From contig NZ_LDWR01000028.1 in assembly GCF_001039005.1 (NCBI RefSeq), forward strand, positions 1 through 64,000: 64,000 bases of DNA, written 5' to 3'. This DNA comes from Burkholderia cepacia (lineage in GTDB: Bacteria; Pseudomonadota; Gammaproteobacteria; Burkholderiales; Burkholderiaceae). Of this stretch, positions 42,319-51,908 are shown in pieces (the stretch's first letter is position 1; each line of letters opens with the position of its first letter). A program made the position numbers and the translations under genes. The notes beneath the pieces are model-generated. The model was not told the DNA's origin and made no database searches. It saw only the letters and a list, made by a program, of their open reading frames with translations.

Positions 42319-42380
42319 GATTGGCTCCGGTCTTTCATCCGAGACCCGGGGTTTGTCCCTGATTCCAAAGGAGTTTTTTA

Positions 42381-43316
<936 letters not shown>

Positions 43317-43344
43317 ATCCCCGACGATTTAGAGCGCCTCATCG

Positions 43345-43378
43345 AAAACCGCTGCCCGACCGGCAGCGGTTTTTTTTC
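43345..43378 (+). terminator. intrinsic terminator after rpoH
   Basis: Eight-base stem CCGCTGCC/GGCAGCGG (43349-43356, 43362-43369), flanked by AAAA and a T8 tract. Confidence 0.9.
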
Positions 43379-43439
43379 GCGCGTCTTTTGCACGTGCTTT
43401 TCACGCGCTTCGCCGTTCGCTTCTCCGCCGATTAATTGA

Positions 43440-43501
43440 CCTGATTCATCAGGTATTAGGCTGTTTGCGGACCCCTTCCGCATAACCTTGATCTGCCTCA
43501 A
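43440..43501 (+). promoter_or_regulatory. palindrome cluster upstream of the cyd genes, with an FNR/ANR-like box
   Basis: The 357-base gap between rpoH and cydP has three symmetric sites: CCTGA-TTCA-TCAGG (43440-43453), TGCGGA-N5-TCCGCA (43466-43482) and TTGAT-CTGC-CTCAA (43488-43501). The last differs from the FNR/ANR consensus TTGAT-N4-ATCAA at one base. A possible housekeeping promoter is TTGGCA (43572-43577), 17 bases, TTAAAA (43595-43600). No gene is seen in 43379-43673. Confidence 0.5.
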
Positions 43502-43673
43502 GTTTCGGCCCGCGTTTCGCGACGGTCTGCCGCAGCGCAGCACTCGGCATCGGAAAGCAGTCCTTTTAAAATTGGCATGTCCGGCGCAAAAGGATTAAAA
43601 CAGCTTCACGGCCGTCATAAATCCGACGTAAAGTCGCCCCAAAACCGACCTAAATCGATTCAGGATATTCGCC

Positions 43674-43687
43674 TTGATCTCGATCAA
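43674..43687 (+). promoter_or_regulatory. perfect FNR/ANR-type palindrome over the cydP start
   Basis: TTGAT-CTCG-ATCAA is an exact match to the FNR consensus. Its first three bases are the presumed TTG start codon of cydP, so the site is either an oxygen-dependent operator downstream of the promoter or a sign that translation starts later. Confidence 0.55.
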
Positions 43688-43952
43688 TAAAGAGCCTGCG
43701 CCGCCTCCCCCGCGGCCGGCCGGCACGATCGGCTGGCGCGCGCGCATTGCCGCGTGGGCACGCGGCCCGACCCTCGCCCGCGACATCACCCTGGTGCTGA
43801 TCGTCAAGCTGATCCTCCTGATGTCGCTCAAATACGCATTCTTCAATCATCCGCAGGCCGAGCACATGTCGCTTCCGCCTGCCGCCGTCGCCGAGAAGCT
43901 GCTTTCGGTGCCGGCGCCTGCACCCACCGAGGGAGACCACCATGATAAGTAG
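43674..43952 (+). CDS. cydP: cytochrome oxidase small subunit CydP
   Basis: A 92-residue protein with one membrane helix (about residues 37-57, [21 protein letters not shown]), followed by a conserved-looking [19 protein letters not shown] segment. This is the pattern of CydP, a small protein encoded ahead of cydAB in many beta-proteobacteria and presumed to aid assembly or stability of cytochrome bd. The start is TTG at 43674 with AGGA eight bases before it, but see the overlapping FNR palindrome. The 3' end overlaps cydA by eleven bases, which couples the two. Confidence 0.82.
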   Translation: MISINKEPAPPPPRPAGTIGWRARIAAWARGPTLARDITLVLIVKLILLMSLKYAFFNHPQAEHMSLPPAAVAEKLLSVPAPAPTEGDHHDK

Positions 43953-45522
43953 TGAAGTCGTCGATCTGTCACGTCTGCAGTTCGGCATCACGGCGCTCTA
44001 CCACTTTCTGTTCGTGCCGTTGACGCTCGGCCTGTCCTGGCTGCTCGTCATCATGGAAGCCGTCTACGTGATGACCGGCAAGCAGGTCTACAAGGACATG
44101 ACCCAGTTCTGGGGCAAGCTGTTCGGGATCAACTTCGCGATGGGCGTGACGACCGGCATCACGCTCGAATTCCAGTTCGGCACGAACTGGTCTTACTACT
44201 CGCACTACGTCGGCGACATCTTCGGCGTGCCGCTCGCGGTCGAAGGCCTGATGGCGTTCTTCCTCGAATCGACGTTCGTCGGCCTGTTCTTCTTCGGCTG
44301 GAACCGCCTGTCGAAGGTCAAGCACCTGATGGTCACGTTCCTCGTCGCGCTGGGCTCGAACCTGTCCGCGCTGTGGATCCTCGTCGCGAACGGCTGGATG
44401 AACAACCCGGTCGGCGCCGAGTTCAACTACCAGACGATGCGCATGGAGATGACGAGCCTGTTCGACGTGCTGTTCAACCCGGTCGCGCAGGTGAAGTTCG
44501 TGCACACGGTGTCGGCGGGCTATGTATCGGCCGCGATGTTCGTGCTCGGCGTGTCGTCGTGGTACCTGCTGAAGAAGCGCGACATCGACTTCGCGCTGCG
44601 CTCGTTCGCGGTCGCGGCCGGCTTCGGCCTCGCGGCGACGCTCTGCGTGATCGTGCTCGGCGACGAATCGGGCTATACGACCGGCGAAGTGCAGAAGATG
44701 AAGCTCGCCGCGATCGAATCCGAATGGGACACGGCGCCCGCGCCCGCCTCGTTCACGCTGATCGGCATTCCGAACCAGGAGGAACAGCGCACCGACTACG
44801 CGATCAAGATCCCGTACGCGCTCGGCCTGATCGCGACGCGCTCGATCGACGAACCCGTCATCGGCCTCAAGGACCTGATGCAGCGTAGCGAGGAGCACAT
44901 CCAGAGCGGGATGATCGCGTACGGCGCGCTGCAGAAGATCAAGGAAGGCGACACCAGCGCCGCGACGCACGCGCTGTTCGACCAGCACAAGCAGTATCTC
45001 GGCTACGGGCTGATGCTCAAGCAGTTCACGCCGAACGTGGTCGACGCGACGCCCGAGCAGATCAAGGCCGCCGCGAAGAAGACGATCCCGCCGGTCGCGC
45101 CCGTGTTCTTCTCGTTCCGGATCATGGTGGCCCTCGGCCTCCTGTTCGTCGCAACGTTCATTGCCGCGTTCTGGTTCTGCGCGCGCCGCGAACTGCTGCA
45201 GGACAACCGCCGGTGGTTCCTGCGCTATGCGGTGTGGGCGATCCCGCTGCCGTGGATCGCGATCGAATTCGGCTGGATCGTCGCCGAGCTCGGCCGCCAG
45301 CCGTGGACGATCGCGGGCGTGCTGCCGACGCACCTGTCGGCATCGAGCCTGACGCCGACCGACCTGTACCTGAGTCTCGCGGGCTTCATCCTGTTCTATA
45401 CCGCGCTGTTCGTCATCGAGATCAAGCTGATGTTCAAGTACGCGCGCCTCGGCCCGTCGTCGCTGCATACCGGCCGCTATCACCACGAACTCGCGGCCGC
45501 CAGCGAGCGCGCCCCGGCCTGA
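43942..45522 (+). CDS. cydA: cytochrome bd ubiquinol oxidase subunit I
   Basis: CydA carries hemes b558, b595 and d and oxidises quinol to reduce oxygen to water. The 526-residue membrane protein shows the heme-ligand His 21 in [13 protein letters not shown] and the GRQPW motif after the long periplasmic Q-loop. The length and Q-loop resemble the Escherichia coli (long-loop) form rather than the cyanide-insensitive CioA form. A GGGAG box precedes the ATG at 43942. cydB follows after 31 bases. Confidence 0.97.
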   Translation: MISSEVVDLSRLQFGITALYHFLFVPLTLGLSWLLVIMEAVYVMTGKQVYKDMTQFWGKLFGINFAMGVTTGITLEFQFGTNWSYYSHYVGDIFGVPLAVEGLMAFFLESTFVGLFFFGWNRLSKVKHLMVTFLVALGSNLSALWILVANGWMNNPVGAEFNYQTMRMEMTSLFDVLFNPVAQVKFVHTVSAGYVSAAMFVLGVSSWYLLKKRDIDFALRSFAVAAGFGLAATLCVIVLGDESGYTTGEVQKMKLAAIESEWDTAPAPASFTLIGIPNQEEQRTDYAIKIPYALGLIATRSIDEPVIGLKDLMQRSEEHIQSGMIAYGALQKIKEGDTSAATHALFDQHKQYLGYGLMLKQFTPNVVDATPEQIKAAAKKTIPPVAPVFFSFRIMVALGLLFVATFIAAFWFCARRELLQDNRRWFLRYAVWAIPLPWIAIEFGWIVAELGRQPWTIAGVLPTHLSASSLTPTDLYLSLAGFILFYTALFVIEIKLMFKYARLGPSSLHTGRYHHELAAASERAPA

Positions 45523-45553
45523 GCACGCACCCGAAACGGAACAAGGAATCGCT

Positions 45554-46690
45554 ATGGACTATGCAACTCTCAAGCTGATCTGGTGGCTGCTCGTCGGCGT
45601 GCTGCTGATCGGCTTCGCCGTCACCGACGGCTTCGACATGGGGGCGACCGCGCTGCTGCCGTTCCTCGGCAAGACCGACGACGAGCGCCGCATCATCGTC
45701 AACACCGTCGGCGCGACGTGGGAAGGCAACCAGGTGTGGCTGATCACGGCCGGCGGCGCGATGTTCGCCGCCTGGCCGCTCGTCTACGCAGCGTCGTTCT
45801 CCGGCTTCTACTTCGCGATGCTGCTCGTGCTGTTCGCGCTGTTCTTCCGGCCGGTGGGCTTCGACTACCGCAGCAAGCGGCCTGACCCGCGCTGGCGCGC
45901 GGGCTGGGACTGGGGCCTGTTCGTCGGCGGCTTCGTGCCAGCGCTCGTGTTCGGCGTCGCGTTCGGCAACCTGCTGCAGGGCGTGCCGTTCAAGTTCGAC
46001 AGCGACCTGCGCGTGACCTACTACGGCAGCTTCTGGGCGCTGCTGAACCCGTTCGCGCTGCTGTGCGGGCTCGTCAGCCTCACGATGCTCGTCGCGCACG
46101 GCGCCGCGTTCATCAAGATGAAGACCGACGGCGTGATCGCACGCCGTGCATCGATCGCGCTGCGCGTGTCGGCGTTCCTCGCGGTCGTGCTGTTCGTGCT
46201 GGCCGGCGTGCTGATCGCCTCAACTATCGGCGGCTTCCACATCACGCGCGCCGCGGCGACCGACACGGTCGCGAACCCGCTGCTCAAGGACGTCGCCGCC
46301 GGCTCGGGCCTGTGGCTCGCGAACTACAGCCAGTATCCGTGGATGATCGCGGCGCCCGTCGTCGGGATCGCGGGCGGCCTGCTGGCGCTGCTGCTCGCCG
46401 GCTCGAAGCAGGAGAAGACGGCGTTCCTCTGTACCGGGCTGATGATCACCGGCGTGATCCTGACCGCGGGCTTCTCGATGTTCCCGTTCATCATGCCGTC
46501 GTCGCTCGATCCGCGCAGCAGTCTGACCGTGTGGGATTCGACGTCGAGCCATATGACGCTGCAGGTGATGCTGTTCGCGGTGATCGTATTCCTGCCGATC
46601 ATCCTGCTCTATACGAGCTGGGTGTATCGCGTGATGCGCGGCAAGGTCACCCGCCAGACGCTCGAAGAGAACAAGCACTCGATGTATTGA
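45554..46690 (+). CDS. cydB: cytochrome bd ubiquinol oxidase subunit II
   Basis: CydB is the partner subunit of CydA and carries no heme of its own in most bd oxidases. The 378-residue protein has eight or nine hydrophobic helices and the family blocks [37 protein letters not shown] and [19 protein letters not shown]. An AAGGA box precedes the ATG. It is followed after 54 bases by cydX, and no terminator stands between the two. Confidence 0.97.
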   Translation: MDYATLKLIWWLLVGVLLIGFAVTDGFDMGATALLPFLGKTDDERRIIVNTVGATWEGNQVWLITAGGAMFAAWPLVYAASFSGFYFAMLLVLFALFFRPVGFDYRSKRPDPRWRAGWDWGLFVGGFVPALVFGVAFGNLLQGVPFKFDSDLRVTYYGSFWALLNPFALLCGLVSLTMLVAHGAAFIKMKTDGVIARRASIALRVSAFLAVVLFVLAGVLIASTIGGFHITRAAATDTVANPLLKDVAAGSGLWLANYSQYPWMIAAPVVGIAGGLLALLLAGSKQEKTAFLCTGLMITGVILTAGFSMFPFIMPSSLDPRSSLTVWDSTSSHMTLQVMLFAVIVFLPIILLYTSWVYRVMRGKVTRQTLEENKHSMY

Positions 46691-46744
46691 ACCGGGCCGG
46701 GGCGCGCAGGCGCCCCCGTCCACCGTTTCGCAAGGAGTCGGATC

Positions 46745-46867
46745 ATGTGGTATTTCAGCTGGATTCTCGGTATCGGCGTCGCGCTGTCGTTCGGCATCGT
46801 CAATGCGATGTGGCTCGAAGCGCGGCAGAAGACGCAGGAAGCGCCCGTGCGGGCGCGCCGCGACTGA
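46745..46867 (+). CDS. cydX: cytochrome bd oxidase small subunit CydX
   Basis: A 40-residue single-helix protein, MWYFSWILGIGVALSFGIVN at its start, too short for most gene finders. CydX binds CydA and stabilises the hemes of the bd oxidase. The opening MWYFSWILG, the Glu in WLEA after the helix and a short basic tail are the family features. A GGAG box at about 46735 serves the ATG. It ends the cydP-cydA-cydB-cydX operon and is followed by a terminator. Confidence 0.93.
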   Translation: MWYFSWILGIGVALSFGIVNAMWLEARQKTQEAPVRARRD

Positions 46868-46910
46868 CGTGTGACGCGTGCGGCGGATCGCACCGCCGCT
46901 GTCCGGACAG

Positions 46911-46938
46911 AACCTCGCTTCGCGCGAGGTTTTTTTTC
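46911..46938 (+). terminator. intrinsic terminator of the cyd operon
   Basis: Eight-base arms AACCTCGC (46911-46918) and GCGAGGTT (46924-46931), then a T run. Confidence 0.9.
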
Positions 46939-47416
46939 GTACCGGCCGCGCTGACAGGCCCGGCACGCCGATGCCAATTTAGCGCCAGATTGATACCACT
47001 TGAATACCAATAAAAGGTTTCATAAGATCTTTGGACACGGCCGCTGACAGGCCGAATCCATCTGGTGGGGGAGACATGCGAATCCCGTATGTGGCGCACG
47101 CGTGCGCGCCGTGTCGTCATCCGTGGGCGGCCGCGCCCGCCGTCGTGCGCGGCCGGTCGAGCGCAGCCGGTTGCGGCTGCCACGCCGCCGCGGCGGTTGC
47201 CGCGCGCCGCCGATGAGCACGCGTACGCCACCCCGCCGGTCCGATCGGCACGCCTGCCCGCCCCCCGTTCCGTAACGCACGCCCCCGCGTGCCGAATGCG
47301 CGCGGTGCGGCCGCATCGCCCCGCGTGCTGTATCTCCCGCTGCTCCATTGAAAGACCCGAACGCAGCGACGTCGCTCCACGACGCCGCCACGCCCCCTTT
47401 TTTCTCAGGAGTTCGA
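46939..47416 (+). other. 5' region of the GH20 hexosaminidase gene
   Basis: This 478-base gap begins with an AT-rich stretch (46975-47035) that contains two NagR-like half-sites. An ATG at 47076 has a strong GGGGGAG ribosome site and opens a 46-codon frame to 47216, rich in Ala, Cys and Arg; it has no recognisable features and may only be chance. The remainder is GC-rich and holds nothing I can name. Confidence 0.4.
46993..47009 (+). promoter_or_regulatory. tandem NagR-like half-sites upstream of the GH20 gene
   Basis: ATACCA occurs twice, eleven bases apart (one helical turn), in GATACCACT and AATACCAAT. The same half-site, as an inverted pair, makes up the palindrome upstream of nagR at 57507-57532. 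This suggests that the hexosaminidase gene belongs to the same GlcNAc-responsive regulon. Confidence 0.5.
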
Positions 47417-49897
47417 ATGAAGCGCACCTTGCCATCCCTGTTTGCCGGCCTGCTGATCGCGGCGCTGTCGCCGGTCGCGATCGGCGCCCAGCCGGCGTCG
47501 ACTGCCGGCACCGCACCATCGGCAGCACAACCGGCCGCGCAACCAGCCAATCTCGCGGCGCTGCTGTCGAACGGCCTCGCGTTGCGCGTCGCCGTCGACA
47601 ACAACCACGCGGCCGCGGCTGGCGTGCCGTGCGCCGATCTCGGCGCCGACGGCGCCGCCTGCGCGACGGGCCGCCTGATCCTGCAGAACCGCGGCCACCA
47701 GGCGATCGCCGACGGCGGCTGGAAGCTTTATCTGCACAGCATCCGCCGCCTGCTGCGGATCGACCGTCCGGGCTTCGCGCTGCGGCGGCTCACGGGCGAC
47801 CTGTACGAACTGACACCGCAACCTGGCTCGGTGCGGCTTGCGCCCGGCGAGCGCATCGAGCTGCCGTTCGTCGCCGAATACTGGCTGCTGCGCTACAGCG
47901 ACGTGATCCCGCGCCCGTACGTGGTCGTCGACGGCGCGCCGCCGGCCGTGCTCCGCTACAACGACACCGACGACGAGCTTCGCTACGTCGAATCGCTGCC
48001 GGCCGACGCGCAGAACAACTCAACCGGCAACGCGCCGCCCGTGGCTGCACGGCCCGACGCGAGCCGTGCGCTGCCGAGCGTGAAGCGCGAGCAGCCGCTG
48101 CCCGGCACGCTCGACCTGCGCGGCGTCGAACTCGCGCTGCCCAACCTGCCGGACGCGCAGGTCGCGGCGCTGCGCGATCGCGCGACGACACTCGGGCTCG
48201 ACGGCGCGCGCGTGCCGGTGTGGGGCACGGTCGCGCCGCGCCGGCTGCCGGCCGACATCGCGACACCCGGCGGCTACCGGCTCGCGATCGGGCCGCGCGG
48301 CGTGTTCATCGAGGGCTACGATCGCGCGGGCCTCTACTACGGCGTGCAGACGCTCTTCTCGCTCGCGCCGGCCGGCGGCGGCCCGATTCCGGCGATGCTC
48401 GTCGAGGATGCGCCGCGCTTCACGCATCGCGGGATGCACGTCGACCTCGCGCGCAACTTCAAGCACCCGGCGACGCTGCGCCGCCTGATCGACCAGATGA
48501 GCGCGTACAAGCTCAACCGCCTGCACCTGCATCTGTCCGACGACGAGGGCTGGCGCGTCGAGATTCCCGGCCTGCCCGAGCTGACCGAGATCGGGGGACG
48601 CCGCTGCCACGACCCGAGCGAAACGCGTTGCCTGCTGCCGCAACTCGGCTCCGGCCCGGACAACCGCTCCGGCGGCGGCTACCTGACGCGCGACGACTAC
48701 GTGGCGCTCGTGCGTTACGCAGCCGCGCATTTCGTCGAGATCATCCCCGAGATCGACATGCCCGCGCATGCGCGCGCGGCCGTCGTGACGATGGAGGCGC
48801 GCTACCGCCGCCTGCATGCTGCCGGCCGCGAGCAGGAAGCGAATGCATACCGGCTGCTCGATCCGCAGGACACGTCGAACCTGACGACGGTGCAGTTCTA
48901 CGACCGGCGCAGCGACCTGAACCCGTGCGTGCCGGGCGCGCTCAATTTCGCGTCGAAGGTGATCCGCGAGATCGCGGCGATGCATGCGGATGCGCAGGCG
49001 CCGCTGCACATCTGGCATTACGGCGGCGACGAAGCGAAGAACATCCTGCTCGGCGCGGGCTTCCAGCCGCTGAACGGCACCGATCCGAACAAGGGGCGTA
49101 TCGATCTTGCCGCGCAGGACAAGCCGTGGGCGCGTTCGCCCGCGTGCACGGCGCTGCTCCAGCGCGGCGAGATCAAGTCGATCGACGAGCTGCCGACGCG
49201 GTTTGCGCAACAGGTGAGCGCGGCGGTCAACGCGAACGGGATCGACACGATGGCCGCCTGGCAGGACGGCATCAAGCATGCGAACGGGCCGCAGGACTTC
49301 AGCACGCGTCACGTGATGGTGTCGTTGTGGGACACGATCTTCTGGGGCGCATCGGATAGCGCGCGTGACCTGAGCGGCAAGGGCTACCTGACGGTGCTCG
49401 CACTGCCCGACTACCTGTACTTCGACTTCCCGTACACGCTCAACCCGCGCGAGCGCGGCTACTACTGGGGCTCGCACGCGACGGACGAGTACAAGGTGTT
49501 CTCGCTCGCGCCGGAGAACCTGCCGCAGAACGCCGAGGTGATGGGCGACCGTGACGGCAACACGTTCGAGGTCACGGGCACGGGCCCCGCACCGCGCATC
49601 GAAGGCATGCAGGGGCAGGCGTGGGGCGAGGTGATGCGCAACGACACCTTCCTCGAATACATGGCCTATCCGCGGCTGCTCGCGCTCGCCGAGCGCGCGT
49701 GGCACCGGGCCGACTGGGAGCTGCCGTACGCGGCCGGCGTACGCTACAAGCGCGGCGATACGCATCACGTCGACCTGGCCGCGCTGCAGCGCGACTGGGC
49801 CGGTTTCGCGACGCTGCTCACGCAACGCGAATTGCCGAAGCTCGACCGGGCCGGCATCGGCTACCGGAAGCCGACCTTCACGCTGACGAACCCGTGA
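47417..49897 (+). CDS. beta-N-acetylhexosaminidase / chitobiase, GH20
   Basis: This enzyme splits terminal GlcNAc from chitobiose and other chitooligosaccharides. The 826-residue precursor has a signal peptide (cleavage near VAIGA, about residue 25), an N-terminal carbohydrate-binding CHB_HEX domain (about 50-205), a GH20b domain (about 225-345) and the GH20 barrel (about 345-770). The catalytic Asp-Glu pair lies in HYGGDEAKN. The size fits bacterial chitobiases acting in the periplasm. AGGAG at 47407 supports the ATG at 47417. It converges on nagE, and its promoter has NagR-like half-sites, so it likely feeds GlcNAc to the PTS next door. Confidence 0.93.
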   Translation: MKRTLPSLFAGLLIAALSPVAIGAQPASTAGTAPSAAQPAAQPANLAALLSNGLALRVAVDNNHAAAAGVPCADLGADGAACATGRLILQNRGHQAIADGGWKLYLHSIRRLLRIDRPGFALRRLTGDLYELTPQPGSVRLAPGERIELPFVAEYWLLRYSDVIPRPYVVVDGAPPAVLRYNDTDDELRYVESLPADAQNNSTGNAPPVAARPDASRALPSVKREQPLPGTLDLRGVELALPNLPDAQVAALRDRATTLGLDGARVPVWGTVAPRRLPADIATPGGYRLAIGPRGVFIEGYDRAGLYYGVQTLFSLAPAGGGPIPAMLVEDAPRFTHRGMHVDLARNFKHPATLRRLIDQMSAYKLNRLHLHLSDDEGWRVEIPGLPELTEIGGRRCHDPSETRCLLPQLGSGPDNRSGGGYLTRDDYVALVRYAAAHFVEIIPEIDMPAHARAAVVTMEARYRRLHAAGREQEANAYRLLDPQDTSNLTTVQFYDRRSDLNPCVPGALNFASKVIREIAAMHADAQAPLHIWHYGGDEAKNILLGAGFQPLNGTDPNKGRIDLAAQDKPWARSPACTALLQRGEIKSIDELPTRFAQQVSAAVNANGIDTMAAWQDGIKHANGPQDFSTRHVMVSLWDTIFWGASDSARDLSGKGYLTVLALPDYLYFDFPYTLNPRERGYYWGSHATDEYKVFSLAPENLPQNAEVMGDRDGNTFEVTGTGPAPRIEGMQGQAWGEVMRNDTFLEYMAYPRLLALAERAWHRADWELPYAAGVRYKRGDTHHVDLAALQRDWAGFATLLTQRELPKLDRAGIGYRKPTFTLTNP

Positions 49898-49969
49898 GCT
49901 GCTGAGCGGTTGAACGGTTGAGCGATACGCGATGCGGGCGAACGCATCGCGCAATCGCCCCGCCAAAGA

Positions 49970-50007
49970 AAAACGGCTTGCGACGCATCGCAAGCCGTTC
50001 TCATTTT
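49970..50007. terminator. bidirectional terminator between the GH20 gene and nagE
   Basis: A twelve-base perfect stem (49972-49983, 49988-49999) with a CGCA loop. ATTTTT follows on the plus strand and TTTTTCTTT on the minus strand. Confidence 0.85.
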
Positions 50008-50055
50008 TGCCGGCCGGCCCGAACCCGCGTCGCGGATCAGGCCGGCTTCATCGCA

Positions 50056-51819
50056 TCAGGCCGGTTGTGCGGCCGCCCCGCCGCTCGCCGGCGGCAAGCG
50101 CGCGCCGAGCTGCTCGGCATAGCGTTGCGCCGCGTTGCCGCAGACGATGTGGAACGTGTCGAGCGACACCCACGCGACGTCGAGCGCGCCGAGACGATCG
50201 CGATCGACCGCCGACGGATCGCGCACGACAACGCGCAGGCGCGTGGTCGCGATCGCATCGAGCGACGCGACGTTGGTCGCCCCGCCGAACACCGCGAGCC
50301 AGCGGGCCGGCTCCGGATCGAGCGGGCCGGCGGCCGCGCCCGTGACGGGCTGCGCCGCGGCGGCGGTCGCCGTCGCTGCCGCGCCGGTCGCGCCGCTGCC
50401 GATCGCCGCACGCATCTCGTCGGCAATGATGTCGGCCTCGGGCCCGATGATCACCTGGACGCTGTTGCCGCCGCGCTTGAGCACGCCGCGCGCGCCGATT
50501 GACTTCAGTTCCGGCTCCGAGACCTTCTCCGGATCGACGACGGTCAGGCGCAGACGCGTCGTGCATGCGTCGACGACCGACAGGTTGCTCGCGCCACCGA
50601 GTGCCGCGATGTAGCGCTGCGCACGCGGCGCAACCGCGGCGGCACCCGCAGCCGGTGCGACGAAGCCGCCCGATGCGTACGATTCGACTGCCGCATCGGC
50701 CGATGCCGGCTCACGGCCCGGCGTTGCCATGTTGAACTTGCGGATGAAGAAGCGGAACAGCCCGTAGTACGCGGCGCCGTACGCGATGCCGAGCGGGATC
50801 GCGATCCAGCCCTTCGACGACAGCCCGTAGTTCAGCACGTAGTCGATCGCGCCGGCCGAGAACGTGAAGCCGAGCTTCACGCCGAGGATCTGGCAGATCG
50901 CGAGCGACAGCCCCGTCAGCACCGCGTGGATCACGTACAGCACCGGCGCGAGGAACATGAAGCTGAATTCGATCGGTTCGGTCACGCCGGTCAGGAACGA
51001 CGTGAGCGCCATCGAGAACAGCAGGCCGCCGACCATCGCGCGGCGCTCCTTCGGCGCCTCGTGCAGCATCGCGAGACACGCCGCCGGCAGGCCGAACATC
51101 ATGATCGGGAAGAAGCCGGCCATGAAGGTGCCCGCGGTCGGGTCGCCCGCGAAGAAGCGGTGCAGGTCGCCGTGCACGATGTCGCCGCCGGCGGGCGGCG
51201 TGAAGTTGCCGAACACGAACCACGCGAGCGAGTTGATGATGTGGTGCAGGCCCGTGACGAGCAGCAGGCGGTTCAGGAAGCCGAACACGAACGCACCGAT
51301 CGCGCCCGCCGTCGTCAGCCACTGGCCGGCCGCGTCGATCGCATGCTGGACCGGCTGCCAGACGTACCCGAACGCGATGCCGAGTATCACGCAGACCAGC
51401 CCCGTGATGATCGGCACGAACCGTTTGCCGCCGAAGAACGCAAGGTAGTCCGGCAGCTTGATGTCCTTGTAGCGGTTGTACAGCAAGCCCGCGACCACAC
51501 CCGCGATGATCCCGGACAGCACGCCCATGTTCAGCTTGGGATCGATGTCCTTCATGATCGCGGTTTCGATCAGGTAGCCGATCGCGCCCGCGAGCGCAGC
51601 AACGCCGTTGTTGTCCTTCGCGAAGCCGACCGCCACGCCGATCGCGAACAGCAACGGCAGATTGTCGAAGATCGCACCGCCGGCGTCGGCGATCATCTTG
51701 ATGTTGAACACGTCGGGCTGGCCGAGTCGCAGCAGAATGCCGGCAACCGGCAGTACCGCGATCGGTAGCATCAGCGCCCGTCCCAGGCCCTGTATTTTCA
51801 GAAACGGATTCCCGTTCAT
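50056..51819 (-). CDS. nagE: PTS system N-acetylglucosamine-specific EIICB component
   Basis: NagE imports GlcNAc and phosphorylates it to GlcNAc-6-phosphate. The 587-residue protein has an EIIC membrane domain (about residues 1-370, with GLHHIINSLAWFVFGN) and then two EIIB domains. The first (about 400-475) keeps the phospho-cysteine in DACTTRLRL. The second (about 510-580) has DAIATTRLRV, so its cysteine is lost. The EIIA needed to charge it is in the fusion protein encoded upstream. A GGAGGA box precedes the ATG. It is the last gene of the nag operon and stops at a bidirectional terminator. Confidence 0.94.
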   Translation of the reverse strand: MNGNPFLKIQGLGRALMLPIAVLPVAGILLRLGQPDVFNIKMIADAGGAIFDNLPLLFAIGVAVGFAKDNNGVAALAGAIGYLIETAIMKDIDPKLNMGVLSGIIAGVVAGLLYNRYKDIKLPDYLAFFGGKRFVPIITGLVCVILGIAFGYVWQPVQHAIDAAGQWLTTAGAIGAFVFGFLNRLLLVTGLHHIINSLAWFVFGNFTPPAGGDIVHGDLHRFFAGDPTAGTFMAGFFPIMMFGLPAACLAMLHEAPKERRAMVGGLLFSMALTSFLTGVTEPIEFSFMFLAPVLYVIHAVLTGLSLAICQILGVKLGFTFSAGAIDYVLNYGLSSKGWIAIPLGIAYGAAYYGLFRFFIRKFNMATPGREPASADAAVESYASGGFVAPAAGAAAVAPRAQRYIAALGGASNLSVVDACTTRLRLTVVDPEKVSEPELKSIGARGVLKRGGNSVQVIIGPEADIIADEMRAAIGSGATGAAATATAAAAQPVTGAAAGPLDPEPARWLAVFGGATNVASLDAIATTRLRVVVRDPSAVDRDRLGALDVAWVSLDTFHIVCGNAAQRYAEQLGARLPPASGGAAAQPA

Positions 51820-51908
51820 TCAGTCCTCCAATCCTTGTCTCGTCGTTAATCGTCGTTGACCTAATTACGCTCTTGTACCGAAACGGGCCACGCGCCCGCC
51901 GTCGACGT

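Noticed and set aside
47065..49359. A long Arg/Ala-rich plus-strand frame overlapping the GH20 gene
   Set aside because: It runs in a different frame over a gene with clear GH20 motifs and has the amino-acid bias of an out-of-frame read.
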